Shown: in pieces, positions 22,454 through 34,819 of the stretch
Numbering within the stretch: the stretch's first letter is position 1
How the letters are laid out: every line of letters starts with the position of its first letter
NCBI GenBank assembly: GCA_015501595.1
Contig: JADNRX010000078.1
Coordinates: 1-64,000, forward strand
DNA: 64,000 nt
Source of the DNA: Hymenopellis radicata
Lineage: Eukaryota > Basidiomycota > Agaricomycetes > Agaricales > Physalacriaceae
Direction: 5' to 3'
The notes under the pieces: generated by a model
Database searches by the model: none
Told to the model about the DNA's origin: nothing
The model's input: the letters and a program-made list of their open reading frames with translations, nothing else
Position numbers and translations under genes: made by a program

Positions 22454-24055
22454 TACAACTGGGTCTTCATGAGGGCAAATATCTTCCGAGAGAACAAGGC
22501 GCTCACCTTGGAAAAAGAAAACAAGGGACGCCGAACTTAGCTGTAAAAGCAACAGGTAACAGGCCTTTGGTGGCCAAATCAGGACGCCTTGTTCCGTAAA
22601 CCGTATACGGAGACCAATTACATGTTATGATGTTGATCTCCGTCGTTCGAGCGTGTCATGCGCAACTGTGTCGGGTACTATGCTTCATGGGAAGACATTA
22701 ATACTCAGGTAAGAGGGAAAATGAGGGTATCATCTACTTCGCTTTCTTGTGAACATCATACGAGATTAGCCGCCGTTGGACGCAGTCGAGAAGCTATTGG
22801 CGTACGGAGCCTGATTTGCAAGGTAAGCGCAGGAAAGGAATGAGCGGTTTACGGTGTGAAAGAAACTTACGGATCACTCCTTCGTGAGATTCCAAAATTT
22901 GAGCGGCTGAACCTGAGGTCGTCTATGATGGCCTTGCGGGAGAACTAAGTGGGAAATGAAGAAGACGTCCCATAGCCTCTATTCCTCCATGAAGCCGGTG
23001 CATCTCTCCGTCTTCGGGTAGTAGTGAAATGCAAATGAAGATATACGGTACGAAGCTTTGACTGATTTCCAGACCATTCCGAATGGTGTAATGTTTGAGG
23101 TCAAGCTGGCGGTTTCCTTTTTGGGGCCGCTTTCCTTGACAACGACCGCGATGACCAAGACCCTTTGCCGACCTATAGTGACCTTCGAGCTCAAGCGCTG
23201 AACGACACAATATCCTGCGATAAGCTTCCGGCCGTGACAGCGTGACCTAATAAAAGAAATGTGGCGGCCTTTTCCGGATCCGGCTGTGGTTTAGATACGC
23301 GTCAGACGTCTTTATGTGGCTCACATTGTTGTTTTGATTTCAGTACGAAACCCTCGGCAGGACCCGGTCATACTGGCGAGCAGTTTCAAGCTCCAACAAA
23401 CACATACCTGGTCCGTGCGCTGACATGGCCCGTGCGCATCCCGAAACGTATAAAGCCCGCCCCGAACGTTGTGTCCTTACCACTCTGGCCTTTTGGCTTA
23501 GATCAAGTGTAGTATCTGTTCTTAATAGTTTAACCACTATTACGGAGGCACCGCCTCCCGTATTTGGTTATCTAATTTTTGCCGCCCTTGTTCTTCGTGC
23601 TCTGCTTGCAACACGAGGACGCGATGACCTTGCCATTGCAGTATCGGCTTGTGTCGTCGGGGGAACTCTTCTTTCCTTTTGTTCGTGTCTAGTCGATTGT
23701 TTCCTCTTGGCAACAATTCGGGATGCGGCAAATGTGCAGTTTCTACTATTTCTATTATCTATCTATCTATTAGCGAATAACTTGCATGTATACGAGTAAC
23801 AGCGTCTATATATGGAGCTTAGATGGTTGCTCTACTATGTGGCGCAACAGAAATTCATTCAGCATCACTGCGACAACGTTGCTGATGCCAGCACATTTAG
23901 GGAGGATTGAGTAGCTCTCATCCGTACTAGCTGGTCATCTTTTCGCAAGGTAAGAGATTCGACTGGTACCGATAACTTGTGACGTACTGAGAACAGGATA
24001 ACGAGCCTTCATTCTATCCATCACTGCGAATATGGATGAGAAAATCTGCACTGGC
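22454..24055. other. 1.6 kb without a supported gene
   Basis: Open frames are short. One (23425-23799, plus) encodes several hydrophobic stretches (YLIFAALVLRALLA, VQFLLFLLSIYLLA) but has no splice or homology support. The first exon of the gene on the left may lie at 22560-22900. Confidence 0.35.
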
Positions 24056-25923
24056 TCATTGCGAGTCGAAGAGGGCGCCGAACCCATCGATGCCATTTCT
24101 GTAACTAGAACCTGACACGAACGCGCCCAGATGATCTAATGAATTTTGTTGGCAAGTTACTACAGCTAACTTAAGACGTACCCCGATGATAGAATCTACG
24201 ATGGGTAGACAAGGGATATCTACTGTATTGATGCTCCTGACGATGGCTCTCATGCTCACCGCTATACACGCGCGGGAAGCGGGATTCTGCGATAGAAAGG
24301 GCGCATGAAGGCGGATCATGGCGGCATGGGCAAGGCCATGAGTCACAACAGCCTGAGCTGTAGCTGAGGAAGTCAGAGACGGAAGAGTCGACGTGAATTT
24401 CTCGATGGTCGTTTGAAACGCGTTGAATGATGCAAAGAATTGCGAAGCCAGCCGCTGGCTCATACCTTCAAGTAAGATATCAGCTTTCTTGTGATCTCTG
24501 ACCCGGAGATGCTCATACCGGTTGATAACTGGACACGACGCGAGAGGCGTGGTCGAATAGAATGGAGGCTTTCGCTTGTAACGCTAATGCTGAAGTCCCG
24601 CTGTCGTGCTGATCGTCCAGAAACTTCTGCACTGTATAACTCGTTCGGAACTCATGTGGTCGGGAACTCTGTCGACAATATATGAGACTGTGTCTGTGAA
24701 ACATACCAAGTGCTTACCTGGGCATAGCTACCGATGTCCAATGGCCAAGGAAGGTCGACTCTAGCTTCAGAGGAGCACGGCCATGGGAACGGCGAAGGCG
24801 AACCATCAACTGTACTCCAGCAGTTGCTCAGGATGAACACAGTCCAGAATCCGTTGATCCTTTCCCCTTCTTCCACTGCATCTTTCGCGGGTGGCAGTGA
24901 TGTCTTGATGAAAGCAAGTTCCGAAGGAGGATCCACCGATCGTATCTTGTGAAGCTGGGCACTCAAAACGAGCGACACCGCAGCGCTACTGTGATATTTT
25001 CCTTCGAGGTAGCGGGATTGTCGATAGAAATAGTGGGACAGAAGCACTTCGGCTTGTATGCAATGTAACACTGCCTGGGGATGACCGCTAGCCAGTCCTT
25101 GAGAAACTTCCCGAATAGTCCGCACAAGAAGGATGGGCTCGTGTCTGTTGATATCGCTGTTGTCGGAAAGGTGAGAGCCCCAGAGAAATACAGCGCTCAT
25201 CAGGGCGTTTAATGGACGTTCCACGGGATCCCGAGCGGCGACAGCGTTTGTGAACCGAGAGGGGTTCAAAAAGAAGCCAATATCGTTACTGCTTTGTAAA
25301 GCAGTCTGTATCCTGGATATTCGAGGCTAGTCAGCATGCTATGTAAATTGTAGTTTAGTAGCAAACCCACAGTGACGAATTCCTCAGGATTTCAGAAAGT
25401 TCCCAGTCCTTGAGATCAATAAGATGGCTCGGCAGTCTGGAGTCTTGAGCAGGAGTCAGTCCGCCTGCATCTACAGGAAACTAAGTTATCGAGCCGGTAC
25501 TGGCCGGAGGGACGCACCAGCTTGGATCTGGGGCGGGTACGGCTGGGTGAGAGAAACTACGTCGTTGGGAATACCAGGATTCTCCAATTGATGGATTCGG
25601 CTCTCCAGAAGTGTAATCTGCTCCTCAAGGGACTGTGACCTTGTCAATCCGCCATGCGAATCATACTCGCAGTCTGCATGTGACGGAGAGGTTCTACACG
25701 CCGTGCAAATAGGTCTCTGACCATCGCATTTCTACGCAAAGTCAAGTTCGACTTGGGTTTTTGGGGATACAGACCACACCTACAATTTTGCGGCGCCTGT
25801 CATAGGGACACGTTAGAAATGAAAATCTTGACAGCAGAGCGCATACCTGCAATTAAGGCACGAAGTTCTGAAGCCTTTCTTTGGTCGAGCTGTTTCAATA
25901 GGAGAAGCGGGCGGGGAGGTCAT
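24056..25923 (-). CDS. Zn2Cys6 fungal-specific transcription factor
   Basis: ATG at 25923-25921 (MTSPPASPIETARPKKGF). Exon 1 ends in TSCLNC, a short exon adds RRRKI, and the next begins KCDGQRPICTACR. Joined, they give a binuclear zinc cluster with spacing C-x2-C-x6-C-x6-C-x2-C-x8-C. A coiled-coil-like segment follows (SLEEQITLLESRIHQLE). The middle region (24710-25300) contains LNALMSAVFLWG, AVLHCIQAEVLLSHY and GFWTVFILSNCWS, typical of the fungal_trans middle homology region. The C-terminus runs to the TGA at 24056. Several introns lie between, including ones near 24460-24720 and 25300-25560, not all resolved. Known role: DNA-binding regulator in the nucleus; target genes unknown. Confidence 0.82.
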
Positions 25924-26657
25924 CTCAATAACTGGTCTAGGGGGGTCAGTTCTACTTTCTACGCGTGCGGCATCCTAAAGATGCACACATTCTTATATTG
26001 GGCCCCGCCAGCCAATAAAATGCGCTCGTTGGCCGGTCAACTTGAGTCTTCAGTGTTCCTGTTGCTTTAAAAGCATCAGGTCGGCATTTGACAGGGTTTG
26101 TAAGACACCTCTGCAAGTGGAGTCAGCCTGGACGGCCAATATGCGTTATAGAATACCCCCCACTAGGTTGCTGCCTTGCACGCCGAATCCGTGGTGAGCG
26201 GAGGTGGTGCATCGTCAGACTCTGTTACCGACATCTGTAGAACGAAGCCGTAGAAGGATGTATGTGCAGAGGGCAGAGCGAGTGTAGCGGCTCAGATTAA
26301 ACCCGAAGAATTGAAGAGTGCTGTTACCGAGGACGAGGCCGACAATACGCGTGTTGTGAGTGACAAGCGAGATGGGGTGGTAAGCAGACATTGAACAGTG
26401 TATCCGAGTTTAGTACTGAACGCCGTAGCGCAGTGAACCGACGTCCAGGCAATGAAGATGGGATCGGACATGATAGTCATGAGCATGGGTAAGATCTTTG
26501 TTTACCTACAGCCTATCATCACAAATAACGAGAACTTTCATGCCAATATTAATCCGGAAAGAGAGAACGTCCGGTGCTACGGTTATAAATACATGAATGA
26601 TTATTATGATACGAAAACGAAAAACGTCGAGTCCATAGTATACGCCAAACAGACACA
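25924..26657. other. Intergenic, no gene seen
   Basis: Lies between the 5' end of the Zn2Cys6 gene and the 3' end of the second Rds1-like gene. Only short frames; nothing recognised. Confidence 0.4.
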
Positions 26658-27756
26658 TCAGATCAAGTTGTTGCTCGAATCGAAATGGAACTCGAGAACG
26701 GCGGGTCCAGCAACTGTAGTATCATCTGAGACTGCTCCGCTCTTATCGTTCGAAACAACCAAGTACACAGTTCCCCTCAAGGTCGACGGAATGGTGACCA
26801 TACCATCCTTGATCGGCGCTGTGATCATATCCAGACCGGTCATGAACACAGCAACCAGCGAGTCGTTGCATTCATCGAATGCGAGGCTGATCGTGTCTCC
26901 AGGCTTAGGGCCGGGCGGTCCAAAGGTCAACGAGGGGAACGCTTTCACCGGGAGCACTGGGTTGCTTTCGGGGCATGACACGATGAAGGGAGATGCGAGG
27001 GAGAAGACCTCGTTCAAGGACAAAGGAACCTAGGAGTGCCGGAGGCCTGGGTTAATGTGGATCCAAAACAGCAGCGAAAGTTACTGACGTCAAGTGCGCC
27101 ACTCCATGGCTCGAACTTGTTCACGGCGGAAGCCACCCAGGCCGCATGACGTGCCTCGGTGGAGAGGACAACGGCAGCAGCTGTCAAGTAGTCCTTGTTT
27201 TCGATGAACTGGGCGGCACCAGCATAGGCCGTCACACCTATGAAGAGGTTAGGAACGCGGAGCATTTGCGTGGCACATCAATATTCGCACCAACACCTTC
27301 AAGAATCTGACTGAGGGTAGCAAACTCGTTAGGAGTTTCATAAGGACTATGACGAATGATGAGAGCACTGATCTTCACGAAGTGGTTGACGAAAAACATA
27401 CAAGTAATATTCGCAAGGTTGTGTGGCTTTGTCGCCAAGAGCTGTGGACAAGAACTGAACGTGAGCCGCCTCGTGGTCCGCGATCTGCTGAAAGCGACCT
27501 CTGGCCCACGGAGGGAGCCCGGCATGGTTAAAGTCATCGTTGCTGAACTTGCTCAAAGCACCCGTGTAAAAGGCATTTTCCAGGTGTTCGAGTGTCAAGG
27601 CGTAGTTCAAAATCGCGGCGTCTGTAAACAGGTGAGATACAGACACGTAAAAGAGTGGCGAGCCATACCATCGAGGCCATTGTTGCGTTTGATGGTCGGT
27701 GTCGCGAAGACGCTGTAAACAGTGGCGAGAACGATGACAGCGACATAAGACTTCAT
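26658..27756 (-). CDS. Rds1-like ferritin-fold secreted protein, copy 2
   Basis: ATG at 27756-27754 opens a signal peptide (MKSYVAVIVLATVYSVFA). The second exon carries LEHLENAFYTGAL and QIADHEAAH. The exon-2 end CEYY joins FPYETPNEFATLSQ through an intron of about 52 nt; the next join gives EGVG|VTAYAGAAQF; the last joins GALD|VPLSLNEVF. The C-terminal exon ends at 26658. Introns sit at the same positions as in copy 1 (41-1124) and the proteins are roughly 75-80% identical by eye. Predicted to be secreted, with the ferritin-like Glu/His pair conserved. Function inferred from family only. Confidence 0.85.
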
Positions 27757-27812
27757 GGTGGTCAGCAAAGGAAAGCAGGAAGCGATATATCTTGAACTCT
27801 GAGCAAGGCTGA

Positions 27813-27819
27813 TTATATA
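27813..27819 (-). promoter_or_regulatory. Probable TATA box of Rds1-like copy 2
   Basis: On the minus strand the sequence reads CTATATAATC about 57-63 bp upstream of the ATG at 27756, a suitable position for a fungal TATA element. Confidence 0.4.
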
Positions 27820-28657
27820 GTAGACGGTCTCGGCGACCTCGGAGAGAGAAAGAGATCCCTCCTTGCGATCGGGCTGACTTGAAGCCGCGAGCGAAAAGCA
27901 CGAGTGAGTGAAACAGTGATTCTGTTGAACCGAATGCCGCGAGCTGTACACCACACGCGACCGGCTTAGCGCTGTTTAGCAGTTACTATCTCAAGTGAGA
28001 AAGCATGCATCATCCTAGAGTTTGTTGGTCTGAATCTGTTACGCAATCTGCGTAAACGCTGGCCTGTCAACTTATAATCCGAATATAGTCTGTCTGATCC
28101 TATTATTCTAACAGTGGCGCGGCGTCAGAAAAAGCGGAGATGAAGACATGAAGGACACTTAGGTCGGTCATGTCGGGAAGGAAAAGACGTCACCCACAAT
28201 GCTTCTGTGGAGCTGGCTGGAGTTTGACACTGCTTTGTAAACCTGTGAGCAGTGCAAGCCGGCGACACTCCTATATACACTTTGGAATGGGCGGAGATGA
28301 ACAATTATTTGTGGAGGATCTGAACGGGCTACACTGTGGCGCCATACATGATGGAAAACTTAAAGAAAGTGGCGGTGGCTGTGCGAAGTCAACATCGATC
28401 ACGTGCGTGGGAAAGACGACAGCGTGATGAAATTGATGCGATGGGATTCGTGTCATGATCGGGAGCGTTCATGTACTGCTGTAGAAGGACCCGAGGTCGC
28501 CGCCCTTGACCAACAAGGCGCCGAAAAAGGTAAGAAAGAATTGTTCTGATCGGTGGTCTACTTTCCATTGCGCATCACAGGCAGAAGGCTCGGGTGCCAC
28601 CAACCAAGCTATTCAAAAGCGTTTCTACCTCTCTTTTTGCTGCAAGGTTGAGCACTT
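27820..28657. other. Intergenic / promoter region
   Basis: No supported gene. A GTGGCGGTGGCTGTGCGAAG block near 28366-28390 recurs upstream of Rds1-like copy 1 (about 1557-1580). Confidence 0.4.
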
Positions 28658-30434
28658 ATGTCCCAGCCTGAAGCCGGTCCGAGCACCAGGCCGCAATCCC
28701 AGCTTGAGGTTCTCCGCTTCGCAGGGTCAGGCACCAACCCTCAGGCAATCATACAACGGTTCACTCACGAAACCACGCTGTACCGTGCCCTCGAGCTGCG
28801 CAGCGTCTTTTTCTATAACCTCTACGAGTTGGAAATGTGCCTGCTTGAATCCCGTCCTGCTCGTCACGGTAACATTCGCCGCCATCCTCCGCTTCTCATC
28901 GAAGCGCCGCGGATCAAGCACTTCCGCCAGCCCGCCCAATGGATTCTCGAGGATAGGGCGAAAAAACATCGCAGGGATAGAATCCTTCGACATGACCCAC
29001 GCGAAAGACGCGAAAGGGACGATACTAGACCGTTGACGTTAAAAGACGTGTCTAATGTCGATCTGAAGTATTGGAGAAATATCCTGGCACCCTTCATTTC
29101 CATCGCGTTCGACAATTCCAACCTTATGTGTCATCGAGAGTTTCCATTTCATGACGATTTTTCTTGGGCCACAAACATCCAAAGTCTTTCCTTCACCCGA
29201 ATTCACCTCCATTCCACGACCCTGTTCAAAGTCCTCATCGCTTCCTGTCCGCGGCTGAGGTCTCTGACTCTCAAGGAGATATCCTACGCCTCGGACAAGG
29301 CGCTGTCCTCCCACTCCTTCCCCGGCCGAGACGAGTTCGCCTCGGAAGGCCGACACTGGGGTGACCCCATCTACTTGGAGGAGCTCAATCTCGAGGACTT
29401 GGATTATAGGATAGCGGAGGACGTACTGGCATGGTTCAACAAGATGCACCACAAGCAGCTCGTTAGCCTCTCGCGACTGAAGAGGTTCAAGGTGCACGTC
29501 GATCCTTTCAGAATCTCTTCAGAGGAACAGATTCTGTTGGAGAGGTATCGCGGGTTTGATCGCCCTCCTCAAACACCAAGAAGAAGAGGACACGTAGCGT
29601 CCGAATCTCGCGCCACGTCCTCCAGACCTCCAACCCCCATCTTCCTACCACCTTCTCCCATGATGGACGTCGCAGTGTCGCCGAACCGACAGTTGTGCCT
29701 CCAGAACACTTCCAACGGGAAGCGTCGCCCGAACCTGCCATTCCCATACCTCCCCCAAATCCATCATACCCACTATGACGTATACAGGAAAAAATATGCC
29801 AGAACACTGTGATTGTCACATAATGGACCATGGTGAGTACACTCTCGACGCCGTATAGTTCGTCTTCCTATTTATTGACTCTGTGCTTGAAGACGATATC
29901 ACCGCCGCCAATTTTCCTAATGTGTTCAATGTCGAAAAACTTCGATTCGACGTCCAACCTGATAACATGTTCCCTCGTCTAGGGGAGCTTCTACGGCTCC
30001 TGCGAACCGCGCGAACGCCGATCCAGTTACGAAAGATTATTTTATGTGTCAACTTCACGTATCATCCCGAGGACACGATGGAGGCAACGAGACAGATCAA
30101 TATAGTCAAAGGAGCGCGACAGCAGCAGACGTGGAGGGAGCTGGAGCAGTTCGCTGTGATATGGGTGGACCTTTGGATCAAGACGCCTCAAGAAGACACG
30201 TTCCGGGAAATTTACGACTTCATTGGGCGTACGCGACCAATCAGCGAGATCAAGTGGATGCAAGAGCTGCTCAGGGAGCCGCCAATTGAGGAACCGCTTG
30301 GTCGACCGTCGGTCGTTGAGATACGTGAAGGCGGCAGAGAAGCTGTGATTGATGTACTCGGTCAGTTCTGCGCTTGTAAACTCGAACAGATGACTGAGCG
30401 AAAGTGTAGAACCCCGAATATCCATAGTCGCTGA
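28658..30434 (+). CDS. LRR/F-box-like protein, multi-exon model uncertain
   Basis: ATG at 28658 (MSQPEAGPSTRPQSQLEVL). The first frame is open for 384 codons and contains LRR-like stretches (LYRALELRSVFFYNLYELEM, RLRSLTLKEISY, YLEELNLEDLDYRIAEDVL). A second block from about 29881 (EDDITAANFPNVFNVEKLRFDV, then PIQLRKIILCVNF) continues to 30434. A GTGAGT...TTGAAG intron at about 29832-29892 could join them, but the upstream frame at that donor differs from the first frame, so the blocks may belong to two genes or to a damaged one. The style matches C-terminal halves of Agaricomycete F-box proteins. No F-box seen at the N-terminus. Confidence 0.5.
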
Positions 30435-30770
30435 ACGCGAGTTCCCAGACATCGCAGTCGTAGAAACGCTTGCCGTCAAGATCATTCCTGCGATAATGTA
30501 CACTTCCCTGGCGGTCCTGGTCGAAAGGTTGAATTCTGCTCTCAACAACCTCGACGACGACGCGGTGACATTGCGAGACGTGATAATAGTTATCGACATG
30601 GAAAGGGTATTCCTACAGGAGGGGATGAGCATTGCGGCGCTGAACCGAATGAAGCTGGAGTTGGAAGCGCGCCAGTCCATCCCGGTGTGGGGGACCCTCC
30701 AAGCGCTCTTCATGGAACGGTTACCAACAGCAATCTGCACATACACATCCAGCTCGATGGTCATCATGTA
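30435..30770 (+). pseudogene. LRR/F-box-like C-terminal fragment
   Basis: The frame reads VAEREFPDIAVVETLAVKII, then LRDVIIVIDMERVF, and ends at 30769-30771. It resembles the block at 29890-30200 and the one at 31290-31690 in layout (short FPDIA-type start, then L-R/Q-x-I-x-I). It looks like a partial tandem copy without its own 5' part. Confidence 0.4.
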
Positions 30771-30774
30771 GCGA

Positions 30775-31695
30775 CGACCTTTGTCCACGAATGCTGCGTC
30801 TGGATCCGGGGTCATATGCCGTATCTCCCGGACGGACGACTAAGGCTTTTCCATGACACTCTGGCGGGTTTGGTGCCAATGCTCAATCAGACTGCGGATA
30901 TGGGAGATATTGCCGCTGGACCAACAACATCGTCGACCGCTCCTGATGGTGGACGATTCGATGAACCGTATGCTCCTGGGCCTGACGCAGACCAGTACGA
31001 GCCGGAAGCGTTTGGCGGGCAATCCAAAGACGTACCCCATCCAGAATCGCCGTTACCAAGCGAGCTCCCTTCAGTCGCGCCGTTCATTGAACGCGAAGAG
31101 GTGTTGCCAAGGCCAACGTGGAACGACCTGCCTATGCACCTTCGCTTGTCGGAACGAGTAAGAAAGACATTTCGGACATTCCAGCAGCCGCGGGGCAGAG
31201 GTCTTGAGGAATTGCATCTGGGCAGTTTCTTCAGTACGTTTCCCTTTGAAAATATATGATGATAGAACTAACACCATTACTTTTATAGATAACCGGGAGA
31301 GTTCTGATTATCCAGATGTCGCGCTTATGAAATCGATAACAATTGATACGTTGCCTGCGACGACGGTGGAGCAAATTGAGTTGTTGGCGGAGAGCCTGGC
31401 ACATACGGCGCACGAGACCAGGGATCCTGTTAGGCTTCAGGAAATCAGCATAAGGATCCACGACGACAATGGCCATGCCGGCGCGGAGCTGGCGGATGCA
31501 CCGTCGTGGCGACACATGGCAGCGCTACTCGGGGAGGCGAGGTTTGCGCACTTGACGCTCAATGTCATGGTTTATTCGCCCAATGCCGAACATCTTGGTA
31601 GGGAGCTGGAGGACAGGTTACAGCAAATTATGCCGGAGGGGGCTTTGACTGTTTATGTTTCTTCGCCAGATCAGAGTTCGACGAGTTCTCGTTGA
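30775..31695 (+). CDS. LRR/F-box-like protein, partial 5' end
   Basis: Open from before 30775 to 31232, then an intron (about 31233-31289, GTACGT...TATAG) joining LHLGSFF to NNRESSDYPDVALMKSITI, ending at 31693-31695. The upstream exon has a proline/serine-rich linker (about 30890-31090), then LPMHLRLSERVRKTFRTF. I see no reliable ATG. It is related to the two blocks just upstream, so the region is probably a small tandem array of one gene family. Confidence 0.45.
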
Positions 31696-32073
31696 AGTTT
31701 AATTATTTCCTGCTTTGAATTATGTTAGTATTCTTGGACACATTTTCTTGCTAAGTAAAGACCTACCTAATAACAACCATGTTGCGCGTGTGCGCTCGGA
31801 TAAAGATAGCGGATAAGAGCTCCAGATGCAGTCAATCCGTTGGCATATCTGTTCAAAGCTGTAGGCGACAGATTCGCATGAATTGCTGAATTTGACGATT
31901 GAGGATGCAACAAATGGCTTTTAGGAGAAGGGTCATAAACAACAATAAAGATGGCAATCAGGGCCGATTCCCGAGCGGTGGTCAGTGCGCGTCGCGGACT
32001 TTGAATTGTTGATAGTCACGCCGCGCTTCTGTTGTAAACATGCCCCGTTCTTTCTTTCCCTCCTACCACCACC
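31696..32073. other. Intergenic / promoter of the PARP-finger gene
   Basis: No gene seen. Immediately upstream of the ATG is a pyrimidine-rich stretch (CTTTCTTTCCCTCC, about 32050-32064), common before starts of highly expressed fungal genes. Confidence 0.4.
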
Positions 32074-33585
32074 ATGCCCGGTTATCGATTCGAATACGCC
32101 ACCTCTGGTCGCGCTAAATGCAAAGGTAAATGCTCTGTCTTTTACTCGGGAAAAATAGTATTTCTCATCAATATCGCTTTTTTTTGCAGGTCCCAAGCCG
32201 TGCAAGGGTGAGCACAGCAACCGCCTCGCTGAGGGCGCTAGAAATTAAGTTGTCCATGGTATGCTAGGAACCACGATAAAGAAAGATGAACTGCGCTTCG
32301 GAACCACAGTGGAATTCAACGGCAATACCTCGTTGTGAGTCGTCGTTTGGCTGCGCACCGACGCGTCTAATCCATCAATCTTCAGCCAGTGGCGCCATTG
32401 GGGCTGTGTAACCAAAAAGGTCTTGTCGAATGTCAAGGAGTCGGCGCCAAACCCAGAAGACCTTGATGGATGGGAGGATCTGAAACAGGAAGACAAGGAC
32501 AAAATCACAAAGGCGTACGATGAGGGCCATGTTGCCGAGGAGGATATCCCGGAGACCGCGAAAGGCGACAAGAACGGCGAGGACGAGGACGACGAGGACG
32601 AGAAACCGGCCAAGAAGGGCAGGGCAACCAAAAAGAAGGCGGACGATGGCGAAGAAAAACCGAAGAAAGGTCGGGCGACAAAGAAGGTGCGTTTTATTGC
32701 TCTAACTCTGGGCGTTTTTATTGAATCTACTTTAGAAGGCTGATGAGGATGCTGAGGACGAGGAAGAGAAACCCAAGAGAGCTGCCCGCAAGCCTCGCGC
32801 CAAGGTGATTTTGCATAAACTTCATCTACCTCCACTTTGACTGACAAATCTATGTAGAAGGCAGAATCTGACAACGAGGAAGAGGAGGAAAAGCCCAAGA
32901 AAACCGCTCGTAAGCCTCGCGCCAAGGTAAGTTTTGCACTTCTCCATGTACATTGTCCAACACCAGTGTTACAGAAGGCAGACGCAGAGGAAGACGACGA
33001 GGAAAAACCTAAGAAGGTTGCTCGTAAGCCTCGTGCCAAAGTATGTACATCGTTTATGATACTACGCTAAGCTAAAATCTCTTATAGAAAGCCAAAGATG
33101 AGGACGAGGAGGATGATGAGGAGCCGGCTCCCAAGAAGGCGACCAAGGCCAAGGCAGCTCCCAAGAAGCGTGCACCGAAGAAAAAGGTTTGTCCTTGTTT
33201 CTTTTTTTGCATTCCAATTTTGGTTTTTAACTGTACCGCAGGCTGACGACAACGAATCTGGTGAAGACCTCTCCAAAGACGTTGGAGATGTCAAGGCTTC
33301 GGACGGTGAAGAGGATGAGGAGGAAGCACCGAAGAAGCCGGCGCCGAAGAAGAGGGGCAAGGCTGCTGCGAAGGCCACCGAAGAGTCTGCCGCTGAGGAT
33401 GCAAGTGAGCCTGAAAGCAAGAAGCGGAAGGTATTTAGGCAACTCTGGATGTGGCGACCGATACTCACATGCTTCCCCTGCAGAAACCTGCCTCCAAGGC
33501 TGCCGCCGCCAAACCCGCGTCGAAGAGGGCCAAGAAAAGCAAGGCTGCTGTCGAGGAAGACGCAGAAGATATGGACGACGAGTAA
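32074..33585 (+). CDS. PARP-type zinc-finger protein with repeated acidic/basic exons
   Basis: ATG at 32074 (MPGYRFEYATSGRAKCKG). Joining exons across introns near 32125-32189, 32206-32265 and 32334-32385 gives GPKPCKG, TTIKKDELRFGTTVEF and QWRHWGCVT, a zf-PARP domain (C-x2-C...H-x2-C type; SGRAKC, then WRHWGC). After the finger come WEDLKQEDKDKI and a long Lys/Asp/Glu-rich tail. Three consecutive exons (32736-32804, 32858-32926, 32975-33040; 69, 69 and 66 nt) encode near-identical peptides ending KPRAK. A further acidic exon (33088-33186) and others follow to MDDE-stop at 33583-33585. Known: zf-PARP fingers bind DNA ends and nicks. Probably nuclear; there is no polymerase domain. Confidence 0.85.
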
Positions 33586-34811
33586 CTTCTCGCCCTGTAT
33601 TTCTAAAGCATTTTTTATCTCTGTGCTGTTGTCGGATTCATACCCCGTGCTTAATTTATTTTGTTTTCAGGATCAATATGATCTTACGATGCCATAGACA
33701 TTGAATATGATAAATGTTGTGCACTCATCACGTCGAGGTTGAATCAAGAACTCACACCCGCCGCGCGCGTTGTGTGAGGAGCAGGAACATCTTATTTCGC
33801 CGGCGCTTTATCAGTTGCTCTGGCAGAGGTTGTACGGACTGGTTTCGGTAAGCATCGGGAATCAGAACGGCGTCGCTGGTGGTTGAAAGGAATCGTCGAG
33901 CGGGTCATCCGTGGGCTCCCAACGCGGCGTTATATCCAGAGAACGTTGTGTCCGCTGATAATTTCATAAGGAACACGCTTCGGATTGCTGGAGAAATGAG
34001 CGGAGACTTTTAGCGCATTACCAAAGGCACCAGCAGTAATGCTGCGACTCCTACACCCACGGAAAGTACGCGTCCGTTGGTTAATGTGTTCTACAGTCAT
34101 TACAGAGTACACGCATGGCTACGGGACGTCGTCGGGGCGTATCGATTCTCGTTTGCCAGCGCTCGAGCTTCGATCCAAGTTGTGGCTGGGGATTTATTGT
34201 ATTGTTGATTTTGATCACCAAGACGCGGGTTCTTGATCTTCTTCATTCACATCATCGTGTTGATGCAGAAATGTTGAGATCGAGCGGCCAATTCTTCTCT
34301 TCTTCGTATCTACCGGGAGCATTGTGATTAACCTTTGTTCGACGAGCTTTCTGCGCGTTCCTCCTATGGATGCTCTGAGTTGGTGCTTGTTGTTTTGTCT
34401 GTTCCAGCTATGAGCGGCTTGGGGAGCAGATTTTATTTACCTCGAAATATGGCTACAGTAGACTCTTGGTATGTGCCTCCGAGTCGAGTAACACATTGCA
34501 TTGCACTTGCTATGTATACGCTTGATGGGTCGCGAACTGCCTAGTGTGGCGTCAGTATTGAGTCATTTGAAACGGTTCCAAATCAAGCTGCTTGGGCCTA
34601 GGGAGTAAAATAGCTAGTTAGAACACTTCAGTGTTTCCATACTGATAGAGTTTACTGCAGTTGATACCATCGATATTGAGGGGGTAGGTTCACTTACCAC
34701 ACATGTGAGAGGTAGCGAAAGGAACAGAAAAGGTTGGAGGTGGAGATGGAGAAGTACTGGAGGTCACAGATGCCATGGTGGGTAAGGCACTGCACAGTAG
34801 ACACAATTGAT
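33586..34811. other. Intergenic, no gene seen
   Basis: Over 1.2 kb with only short frames on both strands. Nothing recognised. Confidence 0.4.
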
Positions 34812-34819
34812 ATTGAATT

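Noticed and set aside
23425..23799. Possible small membrane protein
   Set aside because: Hydrophobic stretches only, no splice signals, no paralog and no recognised motif.
28506..29036. 176-codon plus-strand frame
   Set aside because: Overlaps the better supported LRR/F-box-like frame that starts at 28658 and is compositionally irregular.
30042..30815. 257-codon open frame on the minus strand
   Set aside because: It lies opposite LRR/F-box-like coding blocks, has no start or splice support, and its composition follows from the opposite strand.
32245..33039. 264-codon minus-strand frame rich in serine
   Set aside because: Antisense shadow of the Lys/Glu-rich PARP-finger exons; repeated codons on one strand create it.
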